Notes: generated by a model not told the origin, from the sequence alone. A stretch of DNA of 64,000 nucleotides from Imperialibacter sp964351395 (GCA_964351395.1 CAYGOF010000001.1:1-64000); one strand, 5' to 3'. Shown: positions 39,722 through 49,628, numbered from the stretch's first letter. Made by a program: numbers and translations.

Positions 39722-40882
39722 ATGGCTTACTATTATAAACTTGGAGAAATACCCCCAAAACGGCATACTCAGTTTCGCCAGCCGGATGGCAGCCTGTACA
39801 AAGAAGAGTTGGTAAGCTCAAAGGGGTTCTCCGGCATCTACTCAAACCTGTATCATATCAACGCCCCTACAAGGGTAAAATCTGTTGGTCAGTCGCTGAA
39901 AGTGGGTACCAAAATGGCGGAAGATAGCCCTCTACTCCAAACCCACCTAAAAACCAGCGGCGTTGGTGTGACTGGCGCCGATTGGCTGGATGCGAGGAAA
40001 GTACTGCTGAAAAACAAAGATGTGTCGATGGCACTCTGCAACCCCAGCAGTCGCCATATGGATTATGTCTATAAAAACGCCGAAGCTGACGAAGTCATTT
40101 TTATCCACGATGGCAGTGGCTGGCTGATTTCACAGTTCGGTAAACTTCGGATTAAATCGGGTGATTATGTCGTGATTCCCCGCACTACTATTTATAAAGT
40201 TGAATGGGATGAAGGCCCGCTAAGACTGCTGGTTATTGAGTCGGTTGGCCCCATCGAAACGGTAAAACGCTACCGTAACGAGCTCGGGCAACTTCTCGAG
40301 CATTCCCCCTATTGTGAAAGAGACATCAGGCCTCCATCTGAGCGGGTAACTGAAACTGGAAAAGGTGAATTTCTGATGAAAATAAAAAAAGGCGGCTACC
40401 TCCACCATTATGTCTATGAGAATAGTCCGTTTGATGTTATAGGCTGGGACGGTTTTCTGTACCCCTATGCCCTCAGTATCCATGACTTTGAACCTATTAC
40501 TGGCCGCATACACCAGCCACCACCAGTTCATCAGACCTTTCAGGCTCATGGTTTTGTCATTTGCAGTTTTGTGCCTCGCCTTTTCGACTACCATCCATTG
40601 GCGATCCCCGCCCCCTACAATCATAGCAATATTGACTCCGATGAGGTGCTCTACTATGTAGAAGGCAATTTTATGAGCAGAAAAGGGGTAGACCGAGGAT
40701 CTTTCACATTGCACCCTGGTGGACTACCCCACGGCCCACATCCTGGAACGGTGGAAAAGAGCATTGGCGCCAAAGAAACTGAGGAACTGGCAGTGATGCT
40801 AGACACCTTTGGTCCGCTGTATTTAACTGAAGAGGCCCTTGAATTTGTCGATTCAAAATATCCAATGAGCTGGACGGAATAG
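39722..40882 (+). CDS. hmgA: Homogentisate 1,2-dioxygenase
   Basis: Opens the ring of homogentisate in tyrosine and phenylalanine breakdown. 386 residues, cupin fold, with the Fe ligand region HQTFQAHGF, and the C-terminal signature DYHPLAIPAPYNHSNIDSDEVLYY followed by LHPGGLPHGPHPG (His and Glu ligands present). Starts MAYYYKLGEIPPKRHTQF, typical for the bacterial family of this length. The other homogentisate-pathway genes (fahA, maiA, hppD) are not in the window. Starts 225 bp after the terminator. Confidence 0.93.
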   Translation: MAYYYKLGEIPPKRHTQFRQPDGSLYKEELVSSKGFSGIYSNLYHINAPTRVKSVGQSLKVGTKMAEDSPLLQTHLKTSGVGVTGADWLDARKVLLKNKDVSMALCNPSSRHMDYVYKNAEADEVIFIHDGSGWLISQFGKLRIKSGDYVVIPRTTIYKVEWDEGPLRLLVIESVGPIETVKRYRNELGQLLEHSPYCERDIRPPSERVTETGKGEFLMKIKKGGYLHHYVYENSPFDVIGWDGFLYPYALSIHDFEPITGRIHQPPPVHQTFQAHGFVICSFVPRLFDYHPLAIPAPYNHSNIDSDEVLYYVEGNFMSRKGVDRGSFTLHPGGLPHGPHPGTVEKSIGAKETEELAVMLDTFGPLYLTEEALEFVDSKYPMSWTE

Positions 40883-40943
40883 CGGCATTAATGCAAAAGT
40901 TTTCAAAACCTTGGTGTAACTTCACTAACTAACTTTATCGACC

Positions 40944-41918
40944 TTGATTACGCTCATTCAGTACACCGACCCGGGATACAATACCCAGGACAATCTAAGT
41001 CCTGCGGAAGCTTCAAAGCTTGTGAAGTCTGACCACATCAACTGGTTTGATGTAGAAATCACCAACAAGGTGATTGTGGAGGACACAGCACATTTTTTTG
41101 ACATCCATCACCTGATTGCCGAGGATATTATGAACCTCGAGCACCTCCCTAAGTTCGAGGCATTTGATAACTACCTCTTTTTTGCGCTGAAAATGCTGGT
41201 TTTCGATGAAGAGAGCGGTAAAATCACCCAGGAGCATCTTAGCATTGTGATGGGGGATAAAATTGTGATCACTTTTCAAGAAGGCCTGCCTGGTGACGTT
41301 TTTGACGAGCTAAGAACGAGAATTGAATTAAGTAAAGGGCGGATTCGAAAATTTGGAGCCGACTACCTATTCTACAATATTATCGACTCTGTGGTGGATC
41401 ACTACATGATCATTATGGAAAAGCTTCGAGACAAAATAGAAAAACTGGAAGCCCATATTATCAAAGATCCCTCCTATCATGTGGTGGAAGAAATCATGGA
41501 GATAAAAAAGGAAATCAACACACTTAGAAAGTACACGCTTCCACTAAGAGATGCCCTCAATAAAATGCGGGCCGAAGGCTCCCACTTTATTGCCAAAACA
41601 TCCGTGAACTACTTCCAGGATGTTGCAGATCACATTCAATACCTTATCAGTTCGTTTGAAACATCCAGGGAAATGCTAAAAGACATCATGGACCTGCACT
41701 TATCTAATTTGAGCAACGACATGAACAAGGTCATGAAGACGCTGACAGTTGTTGCTGCTATCTTCATTCCCCTCACATTTATTGCAGGCGTATATGGCAT
41801 GAATTTTAAATACATGCCAGAACTCGATTCACCTTATGGCTATCCCTTGCTTTGGATATTTATGGTAGTGAGTAGTGTGGTGATGATTGTCTACATGAAG
41901 CATAAAAAGTGGCTTTAA
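40944..41918 (+). CDS. corA: Magnesium/cobalt transporter CorA
   Basis: A 324-residue divalent-cation channel. The cytoplasmic N-terminal domain is followed by two C-terminal membrane helices with the selectivity motif YGMNF in the first loop (FIAGVYGMNFKYMPE), then LLWIFMVVSSVVMIVYMKHKKWL. Start is TTG at 40944, the first that keeps the beginning (MITLIQYTDP) in phase; no ATG fits nearby. It begins about 60 bp after the homogentisate dioxygenase gene. Probably monocistronic. Confidence 0.9.
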   Translation: MITLIQYTDPGYNTQDNLSPAEASKLVKSDHINWFDVEITNKVIVEDTAHFFDIHHLIAEDIMNLEHLPKFEAFDNYLFFALKMLVFDEESGKITQEHLSIVMGDKIVITFQEGLPGDVFDELRTRIELSKGRIRKFGADYLFYNIIDSVVDHYMIIMEKLRDKIEKLEAHIIKDPSYHVVEEIMEIKKEINTLRKYTLPLRDALNKMRAEGSHFIAKTSVNYFQDVADHIQYLISSFETSREMLKDIMDLHLSNLSNDMNKVMKTLTVVAAIFIPLTFIAGVYGMNFKYMPELDSPYGYPLLWIFMVVSSVVMIVYMKHKKWL

Positions 41919-41945
41919 AGAAATCAATTTTGTTATCTTGAGCCC

Positions 41946-42503
41946 ATGCTATTGAGAAACAACTTCTTCCTCGGCCTTTGTTTGCTTTTGTTAATGGCAG
42001 CCCCGGGCTGCAAACGCCCAATGGCAAAGCAGTCGAATGCGGTCACTCTGGTGGGAACAGTCTATGAGACACGATCCTATTGTGGTGGTGCCGCGCCAAG
42101 TGAAGATCGATTGGCCCGACTGAAAGCACCCAGACCTTTACCAGGCAAAACGGCCTATATTAAAGCAGGCGACTCCAACGATCCCGACGCACCAGTGGTA
42201 GCCGAAATCACATCAGACGATAGAGGGGAATTTACAGTCGCCCTTGAACCAGGCACCTATGTAATGGTAGACGAGAAACGAGTGGACAAAGCTTCATACA
42301 ACTACATGATGACCAACTTCGCAGAGAAGACTGAAACCTACGGTCCGGTAGACAAAGCATGCCTCGACAAATGGGTAGTACAGGCTGATTTAGTTTTCGA
42401 AGTGAAGGACGAAGGTAATGAAGTGCTGAACGTTACCTTCCATACACCTTGCTCCTGGAATTCGTTTCCCTGTGTAACTTTCATCGGGGCACGCCCTCGT
42501 TAA
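41946..42503 (+). CDS. Lipoprotein of unknown function
   Basis: 185 residues with signal ending MAAPGCKRP (Cys22). The mature part is one carboxypeptidase-regulatory-like or transthyretin-like beta-sandwich (GTVYETRSYCGGAAP, PLPGKTAYIKAG, GEFTVALEPGTYVMV) with four cysteines, likely disulfide-linked in pairs. Function not known. Starts 27 bp after corA and converges with the sterol-desaturase gene. Confidence 0.65.
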   Translation: MLLRNNFFLGLCLLLLMAAPGCKRPMAKQSNAVTLVGTVYETRSYCGGAAPSEDRLARLKAPRPLPGKTAYIKAGDSNDPDAPVVAEITSDDRGEFTVALEPGTYVMVDEKRVDKASYNYMMTNFAEKTETYGPVDKACLDKWVVQADLVFEVKDEGNEVLNVTFHTPCSWNSFPCVTFIGARPR

Positions 42504-42508
42504 GCTTT

Positions 42509-43300
42509 TTATTTTTTGGTTTTTTCTCGAAAAACCTCTTCGTAAGCATGACTCTCAGTGCCCATCCACTTGTCCCAAAAGGTGAAGTACAACCCGAAAT
42601 TTGTATTGAATTCAGAATGGTGTAAACTATGATGAGTAGCCCCAATAAGCCATTTTCCAAGCCAGTGACGGTCAAAATCTTGTGGAAAAATCTCTATATC
42701 CAAATGGTTGACCACCGCACTTACCGTCATAATTACCAGCAGGGCTAGGATCACAAAAATATGTAAAGGCAAAAACCAGACAATCAAAGGAACAATTACT
42801 GCTTGCAGCAAGCTCTCCCATGGATGAAAAGAAAAAGCGGTCCATGGAGAGGAAATCAAACTTTCGTGATGGGTTTTATGCATCAGTTTAAACACGCCAC
42901 GATTGTGCATCCATCGATGTGCCCAATAATAATAGGTCTCGTGTATAAAAAGTGCAGCTACCAAACTGACCGGAAGATAGAGGTAACCATAAGTGTCAAG
43001 CGCCGTATAAATGGCCGTATGGCCACTTTGCCAGGCCCACAGCATTCCTACCCCTGACATGGCAAACACTAATGATGTTATTGCAGAATAGGTGATTTCT
43101 TTTTTGAATTGGCCCTTCTTCCAATTGCCTTTTGATATCTTTCTGCTGACAAATTTATTAGGAACCAGGCGGTAGAAAACTCCAAAAAAAATACCCGAAA
43201 TAATCACATAGCGAACGAAAATGATTAGAAAGAGAATAACTGTAAATTGCACCACTTCCCATGGCTCATTAAAATTGATGATCTGAAGTCTATTGCCCAT
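42509..43300 (-). CDS. Sterol desaturase/fatty acid hydroxylase family protein
   Basis: A 263-residue membrane di-iron enzyme with the eight-histidine pattern: HETYYYWAHRWMH, HKTHHES and HHSLHHSEF. Four or five hydrophobic segments (VIISGIFFGVFYRLV, LPVSLVAALFI, IVWFLPLHIFVILALLVI). Bacterial members hydroxylate or desaturate fatty acids, sphingolipids, carotenoids or hopanoids; which one is not readable here. Standalone gene, divergent from the DUF6503-like lipoprotein. Confidence 0.88.
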   Translation of the reverse strand: MGNRLQIINFNEPWEVVQFTVILFLIIFVRYVIISGIFFGVFYRLVPNKFVSRKISKGNWKKGQFKKEITYSAITSLVFAMSGVGMLWAWQSGHTAIYTALDTYGYLYLPVSLVAALFIHETYYYWAHRWMHNRGVFKLMHKTHHESLISSPWTAFSFHPWESLLQAVIVPLIVWFLPLHIFVILALLVIMTVSAVVNHLDIEIFPQDFDRHWLGKWLIGATHHSLHHSEFNTNFGLYFTFWDKWMGTESHAYEEVFREKTKK

Positions 43301-43345
43301 AATAAGAAATAGTGTTTGTCTGCTACAAGACTATAATTACCTAAC

Positions 43346-43353
43346 TAAATTTG
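43346..43353 (+). promoter_or_regulatory. -7 element of the DUF6503-like gene
   Basis: TAAATTTG matches the consensus TAnnTTTG exactly, 31 bp upstream of the ATG at 43385. No proper -33 element at 19 bp, so half support. Confidence 0.4.
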
Positions 43354-43384
43354 GCCCCAAACGTTCGCCTTCATAAACAAAAAA

Positions 43385-44152
43385 ATGTCAAGATACCTAT
43401 CAATCAGTGCCCTACTCATTTTTTCCTATCTGGGCTCTTGCACCAGCAAGGTAGAAAAAACCAATACAAACGCAGATCCAAAAGCCCAGGAGATAGTTGA
43501 TTTAGCAATTGCCCATCATGGAGGCGCGGCCTATCAATCCACCTCGGTGGGCTTCGACTTTAGAGACAAACACTACACTATAACCCGTTTGCCAGACAAA
43601 TACATTTACACCCGTACTTGGCAGGACACATTAGGATATGTAGAAGACATTCTTGTGAATAGCAGTCAATTTACCCGAAAGATCGATGGAGACACCACCG
43701 AACTCAGCGAAGAGTGGGCATTCAAATATGCCAACTCAGTGAACTCCGTCTTGTATTTCGCCCTACTACCCTACGGACTGAATGATGCTGCCGTTATCAA
43801 AAAATACCTTGGGGAAACAACCATCAAAGGAAAGCCTTACCATAAAGTTCAGATCACATTTCAACAGCAAGGTGGTGGAAAGGACTTTGAAGATGTGTTC
43901 ATTTACTGGTTTGACAAAAACTCCTATCAGCTCGATTACTTCGCTTATTACTACAATACCGATGAAACCGGCATTCGTTTCAGGGAAGCGTACAACCGAC
44001 AAACTGTAGATGGTATTCTATTTCAGGACTATGTCAACTACCAACCCATCGACTCAACGATCACAGTACATCAAACCGACGAACAATTTGAGAAAGGCCT
44101 GCTGAAAGAACTTTCAAAGATTGAAAATGAGAATATGGAGGCATTGAAATAG
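43385..44152 (+). CDS. DUF6503-like lipoprotein
   Basis: A 255-residue lipoprotein, lipobox YLGSC (Cys19). The conserved early block IAHHGGAAYQSTSVGFDFRDKHYTI and following beta-rich region match my memory of DUF6503, a Bacteroidota family whose function is unknown and which is sometimes mislabelled as an aldolase. The fold is likely a LolA/LppX-like half-barrel, which would bind a lipid; this is inferred. Probably periplasmic, monocistronic. Confidence 0.65.
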   Translation: MSRYLSISALLIFSYLGSCTSKVEKTNTNADPKAQEIVDLAIAHHGGAAYQSTSVGFDFRDKHYTITRLPDKYIYTRTWQDTLGYVEDILVNSSQFTRKIDGDTTELSEEWAFKYANSVNSVLYFALLPYGLNDAAVIKKYLGETTIKGKPYHKVQITFQQQGGGKDFEDVFIYWFDKNSYQLDYFAYYYNTDETGIRFREAYNRQTVDGILFQDYVNYQPIDSTITVHQTDEQFEKGLLKELSKIENENMEALK

Positions 44153-44206
44153 GTGAAAGTTAGTACTTCTTCATTGGCCAGTGTTCCAAGCCTGGGCATT
44201 GAAGAT

Positions 44207-45574
44207 TTAATGCCCTCCAGACGGCAGAAGCTCCTTCCCCCTGAGCATATCCACGGAGTTCGACATCCCTCTGTAGTTATGATAGGCTGACTTCCATATA
44301 TTGCCTTTTCCTCTGAGTTTTAGGTCAGGCTGTTTGTCAAGACCACCTGAATACCAGCCGCCGTTCTCATGATCGATCAAATAGGTATCGACATATGACC
44401 ATAAAAGTTTAAACTTCTCGTAATAACGGTGCTCGTCTTCCGGGAAAAGTTGCGACATCATCAACAACGCATTGAGCCCTTCGGCCTGTGCCCACCAATT
44501 CTTAGTGTCGGCGATGATTCGGAAGCCATCATTGAAATAGTAACCTTCATCGTAAAAGCCACCAACTTCATTGTCCCAGCCAATACTCAAGGCATGGTCG
44601 ACCATCATTTTGGCAATCTTCAGCGTCTTTGGGTCGTCGTGCACACCCAAAACATGTTCGGCTTCAAGCATCAAAAAGGCTGTTTCCACATCGTGACCGA
44701 ACGACACATGATCTAGGTAATGATGTTGCAAAATCACCTCCTCTGATGAATCCCTAAAAGTAACAGGTTGCCAATCGGGAGTGAGAAACAGTACCAAATA
44801 GCCCTTTGGGTTGGTAATAGTATCCCTGATCAGGTAGAGCAGTTCTGCCAGTCGCTCCTTTACCAGTGGGTCGGGCCATACCTGATAAAGTTCTGTCATG
44901 GCTTCCAGCAGGTGGATGCTGCTATTTTGGTCTTTGTAGCCCAGGTCAGACAAAGACGATATTGAATCGGGCCTTACAATAGGGGTTCCGTCACGTTCAA
45001 GGTGCTGAAAATATCCGAGTTTAATTGAATCATGGCTGTGTGTTTCTAACCAATAAAAAGCCTTTTTAGCCAGATCCAGGCCTTCTTCATCTTTGGTAGC
45101 CATGTAGTAGGCGGCCAATCCGTAAATACCAAAAGCATTGCCATAAGCCGTTTTGTCCATGGTTTTGGCGGTGCCTTGCTTGTCTACCAGCTGGTAGAAG
45201 CCACCCATTTCCTGGTCCCACATTTTATCTCGGAGAAAATTAAATCCATGTTCTGCGCTGGTTTTATAAAACGTTTTGGAAGGATACCGCTGGAAAGCCT
45301 TGGCATTGGTCCACACATGGCGGGCCTGTGTCACAATCATTTTATCCTGATTATCTCCTGGCTGAAAATTGTAAGTCAGGGAGCTAAGAAAACCTCCATC
45401 TTCCCTGTCGACATCCTGGGGATACCACTTATCGAGCAGCTCGGTAGTGAGCGATTTCTCTATGGCGTTAGCAATTTCAAGCCTTTCTGTTTGAATGGGG
45501 TCGGGGGAAGAGCAGGACGACATCATCGCAGCGCATGAGATGATGAAAGACAATAAAGAAGGTAGATTTTTCAT
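44207..45574 (-). CDS. AGE family epimerase/isomerase, exported
   Basis: An (alpha/alpha)6-barrel sugar epimerase similar to N-acylglucosamine 2-epimerase or cellobiose 2-epimerase. From the ATG at 45574 the lipoprotein signal MKNLPSLLSFIISCAAMMSSC is best; the upstream ATGs (45598, 45586) give a worse one. Conserved His/Trp/Glu features include ARHVWTNAKAFQRYP, YGNAFGIYGLAAYY, SFGHDVETAFLMLEAEHVL and KNWWAQAEGLNALLM. Substrate unknown; exported position suggests periplasmic oligosaccharides. Confidence 0.85.
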   Translation of the reverse strand: MKNLPSLLSFIISCAAMMSSCSSPDPIQTERLEIANAIEKSLTTELLDKWYPQDVDREDGGFLSSLTYNFQPGDNQDKMIVTQARHVWTNAKAFQRYPSKTFYKTSAEHGFNFLRDKMWDQEMGGFYQLVDKQGTAKTMDKTAYGNAFGIYGLAAYYMATKDEEGLDLAKKAFYWLETHSHDSIKLGYFQHLERDGTPIVRPDSISSLSDLGYKDQNSSIHLLEAMTELYQVWPDPLVKERLAELLYLIRDTITNPKGYLVLFLTPDWQPVTFRDSSEEVILQHHYLDHVSFGHDVETAFLMLEAEHVLGVHDDPKTLKIAKMMVDHALSIGWDNEVGGFYDEGYYFNDGFRIIADTKNWWAQAEGLNALLMMSQLFPEDEHRYYEKFKLLWSYVDTYLIDHENGGWYSGGLDKQPDLKLRGKGNIWKSAYHNYRGMSNSVDMLRGKELLPSGGH

Positions 45575-45615
45575 TGTGTTTAGCATACTAGCAGACAAGC
45601 TAATATACTAATAGA

Positions 45616-45648
45616 AATGGGGATTCTATTTGAAATAAAATCCCCATT
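45616..45648. terminator. Strong hairpin, terminator of the trkA-trkH-lgt operon
   Basis: AATGGGGATT (45616-45625) pairs with AATCCCCATT (45639-45648) and the inner TAT/ATA continues. It lies past the lgt stop (45701) on the minus strand and 42 bp before the AGE gene start. It could also influence the AGE gene's leader. Confidence 0.6.
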
Positions 45649-45700
45649 GCTCTGCAACGAACTTTTAGTTAGCAATCAAACCCTAGCGGTCTCCAACCGA

Positions 45701-46780
45701 TCAGGCGACAGCCTTTTTCCTTGTCACTCGCCAGATAATTACCAGCCCCGCCAATACCATTGGAATAGACAGTATCTGTCCCATATTGATTGGAAGTGGA
45801 TTGCTAAACTCTTCCTGCCATTCTTTCAGAAATTCCATCAGAAATCGGGAAGTGAAAAGTAGCGTGAGAAAGATGCCAAAAAGTAGACCCTCCGGCATTT
45901 TTGCTCTTTTATTCTTCCACAAGAAATAGAGGAATATTGTTAGAAAAACACAGAAAATAGACTCGTAAAGCTGGGCTGGATGTCGCACCACCCCATAGGT
46001 ATAAAACTCAGCAAAAGTGGACCCATTAGCGCGATACAACTCGTACTTTAAACCATCGCCTGGGTTATGCCAAACATACCCACTTAGGTAGGCGTTGTTG
46101 CCGAGTAGCGCTGGCATATCCTTTTGATAATACCTATTGGCTTCTTGTTCATCAACCGGAACTTCATTGTATTTTACCAACACATCGATTGGCGCTCTTC
46201 CGGGGACATCTGAGGTGATTTTGGTCGTACTGCTGATATCAATCTCTTCCGATCGGACAATAAAATGTTCAAGGTAACTGGCAATCGGGGTTGCAAAAAC
46301 CACCCCAAAATTGGATTCAGTAGGCTTACCAAGAATTTCAGAATTTGTAAAATTTCCAAATCGAATAAAGGCACCAGTTAGCGCTGTAACAATCGCCACT
46401 CTATCTAGAATCCAATAATAGGACATGCCTTTCATTTTCCTTGCGAAAAGCCACAAGGCAATAAACATTCCGATAGCACCACCATGGCTAGCCAAGCCAC
46501 CTTCACGGATATAAAGTATCTTGATCGGATCGCTGAAATAATATTCAGGGTTATAAAATAGCACATGGCCTAAACGTGCACCAACAATTACAGCGATGAC
46601 CAGATAAAGTGTTAGTGTATCTACTTCTTTTTCATCACGTCCATCAGCCTTGAATACATAGTACATAACCTGCTGGCTCACAATAAAGCCGAGAGCAAAA
46701 AGGAGTCCGTACCAGCGAACATCAAAACTTCCAACACTAAAAATCGACGGATCAGGATTCCAAATGATATATGATAACAT
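45701..46780 (-). CDS. lgt: Prolipoprotein diacylglyceryl transferase
   Basis: Adds diacylglycerol to the lipobox cysteine of prolipoproteins, matching the many lipoproteins of this window. 359 residues, multi-pass membrane protein with GLASHGGAIGMFIALW, RFGNFTNSEILGKPT and RHPAQLYES as the family motifs. Compared with the roughly 290-residue proteobacterial enzyme it has an insertion of about 70 residues between the GNFTNSE and RHPAQ blocks (roughly 165-250), seen in Bacteroidota members. Last gene of the trkA-trkH-lgt operon, 15 bp after trkH. Confidence 0.93.
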   Translation of the reverse strand: MLSYIIWNPDPSIFSVGSFDVRWYGLLFALGFIVSQQVMYYVFKADGRDEKEVDTLTLYLVIAVIVGARLGHVLFYNPEYYFSDPIKILYIREGGLASHGGAIGMFIALWLFARKMKGMSYYWILDRVAIVTALTGAFIRFGNFTNSEILGKPTESNFGVVFATPIASYLEHFIVRSEEIDISSTTKITSDVPGRAPIDVLVKYNEVPVDEQEANRYYQKDMPALLGNNAYLSGYVWHNPGDGLKYELYRANGSTFAEFYTYGVVRHPAQLYESIFCVFLTIFLYFLWKNKRAKMPEGLLFGIFLTLLFTSRFLMEFLKEWQEEFSNPLPINMGQILSIPMVLAGLVIIWRVTRKKAVA

Positions 46781-46795
46781 TATTCAGATTTTGGT

Positions 46796-48256
46796 TTAAC
46801 TGTGTTTTCTCCAAAAGTAGGGCGTAAATAACATCAGAACGGTAAACAATTCCAACCTGCCCACAAGCATTAAAAAGGAAAGCACCCATTTGGCTGTAGC
46901 CGGCAGGTGAGCAAAATTATCTACCGGACCAACTGAGCCCAGACCGGGGCCAATATTACCAAGGCTGGTAGCCACCGAACCAATAGCCGTCATAAAATCT
47001 ACTCCTGTCGCTGCAATCACAACAGAGCCAATGCCAAACACACTGATATAGATCATGATGAATGCAAGGATATTGAATGTAATATCTCTTGTTACTGCTT
47101 TATTATTGAATCGAACAGGAATTACTGCAGATGGGTGAATTTGTCGTTTCAGCTCAAGTATACTGTTCTTGACGAGGATCACATGTCTGACAATTTTTAC
47201 TCCTCCAGCTGTAGAGCCAGCAGAGGCCCCAAAGAACATCAAGATAAAAAACAGAACGGTTAAAAAGGGTATCCAGGAAGTATAGTCTGCCGACACATAG
47301 CCGGTGGTAGTGACCACTGAAACTACCTGAAACAGGCCGTCACGGAAAGATTTCTCGATGCTGGCTTCACTTACAAAATAAATGGTAATACCAACCAGCA
47401 GTGAAATAACAAGGCAAAACAATGAGTAGTACTTAAACTCCTCATTAGAAAACACTTTTTTGAAGTTCCCTTTAAAAATAAAGTAAGTCATTGTAAAGTT
47501 AGTGCCTGCCAAAAACATGAAGGCTACGATGACGTACTGAATAAAAGGTGATGTGTAATAGGCAATACTGGCGTTTTTAGTGGAAAAACCACCAGTAGCC
47601 ATGGTTGTGAGCGAATGGTTGATGGCATCGTAAAAGGTCATTCCACCACCCCAAAGCAATAGGGTTTCAAGCCCTGTGAGCCCCAGATAAATGAGCCATA
47701 AACGCTTGGCTGTCTCTTTGATCCTTGGCTGCAATTTGTCAGGAGAAATTCCCGGTGCTTCAGCCACAAAAAGCTGCATTCCACCAATACCCAAAATCGG
47801 CAATATAGCCACCGCTAATACGATAATTCCCATGCCGCCTATCCACTGGGTTAGGCTCCTCCAAAACAGAATACCTTTGTGCACACCCTCTATATCAGTA
47901 AGGATAGAAGCACCAGTGGTAGAATAACCCGAGACCGTTTCGAAAAAAGCATCGGTAAAATCTGTTATGGTACCGCTGAGAAGATAGGGGAGGCAACCAA
48001 AAAGTGACATAAGGACCCAGCCCAGTGTAACGATCAGGTACCCATCTCGTTTCTTTAATTCTTTATTCTTGATGTTCCTGGTTAAGAAAAACATCAATCC
48101 ACCCGTTCCAAGCGTAATGGCGCTGGCCATTAAAATCCCCGAAAGGTCACCTTCATTGAAAGCCAGGGAAACCGGAATACTCAACAACATAAATACCCCG
48201 TTCATAATGAGCAGAACGCTCAGGATATTCGTCATTACCGATAAATTGAATCTCAT
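46796..48256 (-). CDS. trkH: Potassium uptake protein TrkH
   Basis: The membrane subunit of the Trk K+ uptake system; 486 residues with about ten hydrophobic segments. The four P-loop regions are visible, for example VSGYSTTGASIL, MATGGFSTKNASI, VTTTGYVSADYTSW and ATSLGNIGPGLGS. The last block and the C-terminal hydrophobic segment are as expected. Stop-start coupling with trkA by 4 bp and lgt follows after 15 bp. Confidence 0.95.
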   Translation of the reverse strand: MRFNLSVMTNILSVLLIMNGVFMLLSIPVSLAFNEGDLSGILMASAITLGTGGLMFFLTRNIKNKELKKRDGYLIVTLGWVLMSLFGCLPYLLSGTITDFTDAFFETVSGYSTTGASILTDIEGVHKGILFWRSLTQWIGGMGIIVLAVAILPILGIGGMQLFVAEAPGISPDKLQPRIKETAKRLWLIYLGLTGLETLLLWGGGMTFYDAINHSLTTMATGGFSTKNASIAYYTSPFIQYVIVAFMFLAGTNFTMTYFIFKGNFKKVFSNEEFKYYSLFCLVISLLVGITIYFVSEASIEKSFRDGLFQVVSVVTTTGYVSADYTSWIPFLTVLFFILMFFGASAGSTAGGVKIVRHVILVKNSILELKRQIHPSAVIPVRFNNKAVTRDITFNILAFIMIYISVFGIGSVVIAATGVDFMTAIGSVATSLGNIGPGLGSVGPVDNFAHLPATAKWVLSFLMLVGRLELFTVLMLFTPYFWRKHS

Positions 48257-49593
48257 TTAAAGAAGCTTTCTACTTTATGAAGACACTCTGGTCGAATTAA
48301 AACCACCACTCTGTCCTTCGGCTCAAAACGGAATGAGCCACGAACAGTATGGCCTCTTCCTCTCCTAATTACGCCACCAACAACGGCAGATTTAGGGAAG
48401 TCAAGGTTACGAAGCTCAGCAGACAATATCTTACTTTCCGGCTTCACTTCAAATTCTAAAATTTCTGCATCCACTCCGTGAATGCTGGTCAGGTTCAATA
48501 CCTCTCCTTTTCTTATGTACCTAAAAATGAAATTTGCCGCTATCAATTTTTTATTGATCATCGTATCTACACCAATATTCTGGGAGAGGTGGATGTAGTC
48601 GATGTTTTCAACCAGAGCGACGGTTTTGGACACGTTATGGTTTTTTGCTACCAGGCACGATATGATATTGGTCTCTGAGTTTCCGGTTACGGCGATAAAA
48701 GCATCCATATCAGTGATGCCCTCTTCCGTTAGCAAATCAATGTCTCGCCCGTCCCCATTGATTATCAGGGTATCTGGCAACATATCTGCCAGCTCAAAGC
48801 ATTTTTCCTTGTCTTGTTCAATGAGCTTGATATTGTATTTCTTAGAAAGTCTCCTGGCAGTGTTGATTCCTACTTTTGAACCACCCAGGATCATGATATT
48901 TTTGATGTCAGTTCTTTTCTTCCCTGCAAGGTCCATCACTCTGTCAACGCCATCCGGCTGCGCAATAAAATAAGCATGGTCATTTGCTTTGAATGAATTT
49001 TCACCATGTGGGATGATGGTTTCGCTGTTTCTAAGGATAGCGACGGTAGTGAAGCTATTATCTGGGTTGAGATACGCTGTTTCACTCAAAGTTTTATCGG
49101 CAAGCTCCCCAGTATCATCTATGGTGATACCAACTAACGACAGCAGCCCATTATCGAAATCGAACATATCGGTAAGCGCTGACTCACGGAGCAGTCGTTT
49201 TATTTCCTTTGCGGCTAATGACTCCGGAGAAATGATCTCGTCAATACCTATTGATTTTAGATCGAGAATCTCTTTTCCCAGAAGAAATTCAATATTACTT
49301 ATCCTGGCTACTGTTCGTTTGGCACCAAGATTTTTCCCAATAATGCAAGTTGCAATATTGGTCTCTTCACTAGATGTAACCGAAATTAAGAGGTCTGCTT
49401 TACTGATATTTGCCTCAAGTAGAACGCTATAAGAAGTTGAACTTCCCCTGATTGTTGCCACATCCAGATGATTGGCAGCATATTTCAGTTTCTCCTGGTC
49501 AAGGTCTATCAGAATGATGTCCTGTTCCTCGTAGGCAAGCAATTTTGCTAAGTGAAACCCTACATCTCCCGCCCCTGCTATTATTATTCTCAT
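48253..49593 (-). CDS. trkA: Trk system potassium transporter TrkA
   Basis: The NAD-binding cytoplasmic gating subunit of TrkH. 446 residues from the ATG at 49593 (MRIIIAGAGDVGFHLAKLL), with two Rossmann RCK-N domains (GAGDVG near the start and MILGGSKVGINTARRL at about 223-238) and RCK-C domains. The annotated longer start at 49623 would include the promoter's -7 element (49621-49628), so I reject it. First gene of the trkA-trkH-lgt operon. Confidence 0.95.
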   Translation of the reverse strand: MRIIIAGAGDVGFHLAKLLAYEEQDIILIDLDQEKLKYAANHLDVATIRGSSTSYSVLLEANISKADLLISVTSSEETNIATCIIGKNLGAKRTVARISNIEFLLGKEILDLKSIGIDEIISPESLAAKEIKRLLRESALTDMFDFDNGLLSLVGITIDDTGELADKTLSETAYLNPDNSFTTVAILRNSETIIPHGENSFKANDHAYFIAQPDGVDRVMDLAGKKRTDIKNIMILGGSKVGINTARRLSKKYNIKLIEQDKEKCFELADMLPDTLIINGDGRDIDLLTEEGITDMDAFIAVTGNSETNIISCLVAKNHNVSKTVALVENIDYIHLSQNIGVDTMINKKLIAANFIFRYIRKGEVLNLTSIHGVDAEILEFEVKPESKILSAELRNLDFPKSAVVGGVIRRGRGHTVRGSFRFEPKDRVVVLIRPECLHKVESFFK

Positions 49594-49620
49594 TTGATAC
49601 AGATGATCAAAAAGTGACTG

Positions 49621-49628
49621 CAAATATA
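49621..49628 (-). promoter_or_regulatory. -7 element of the trkA-trkH-lgt operon
   Basis: TATATTTG on the minus strand matches TAnnTTTG exactly, 27 bp upstream of the ATG at 49593. A TTTC or TTCC lies at about the -33 position, so the upstream part is weak. Confidence 0.5.
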
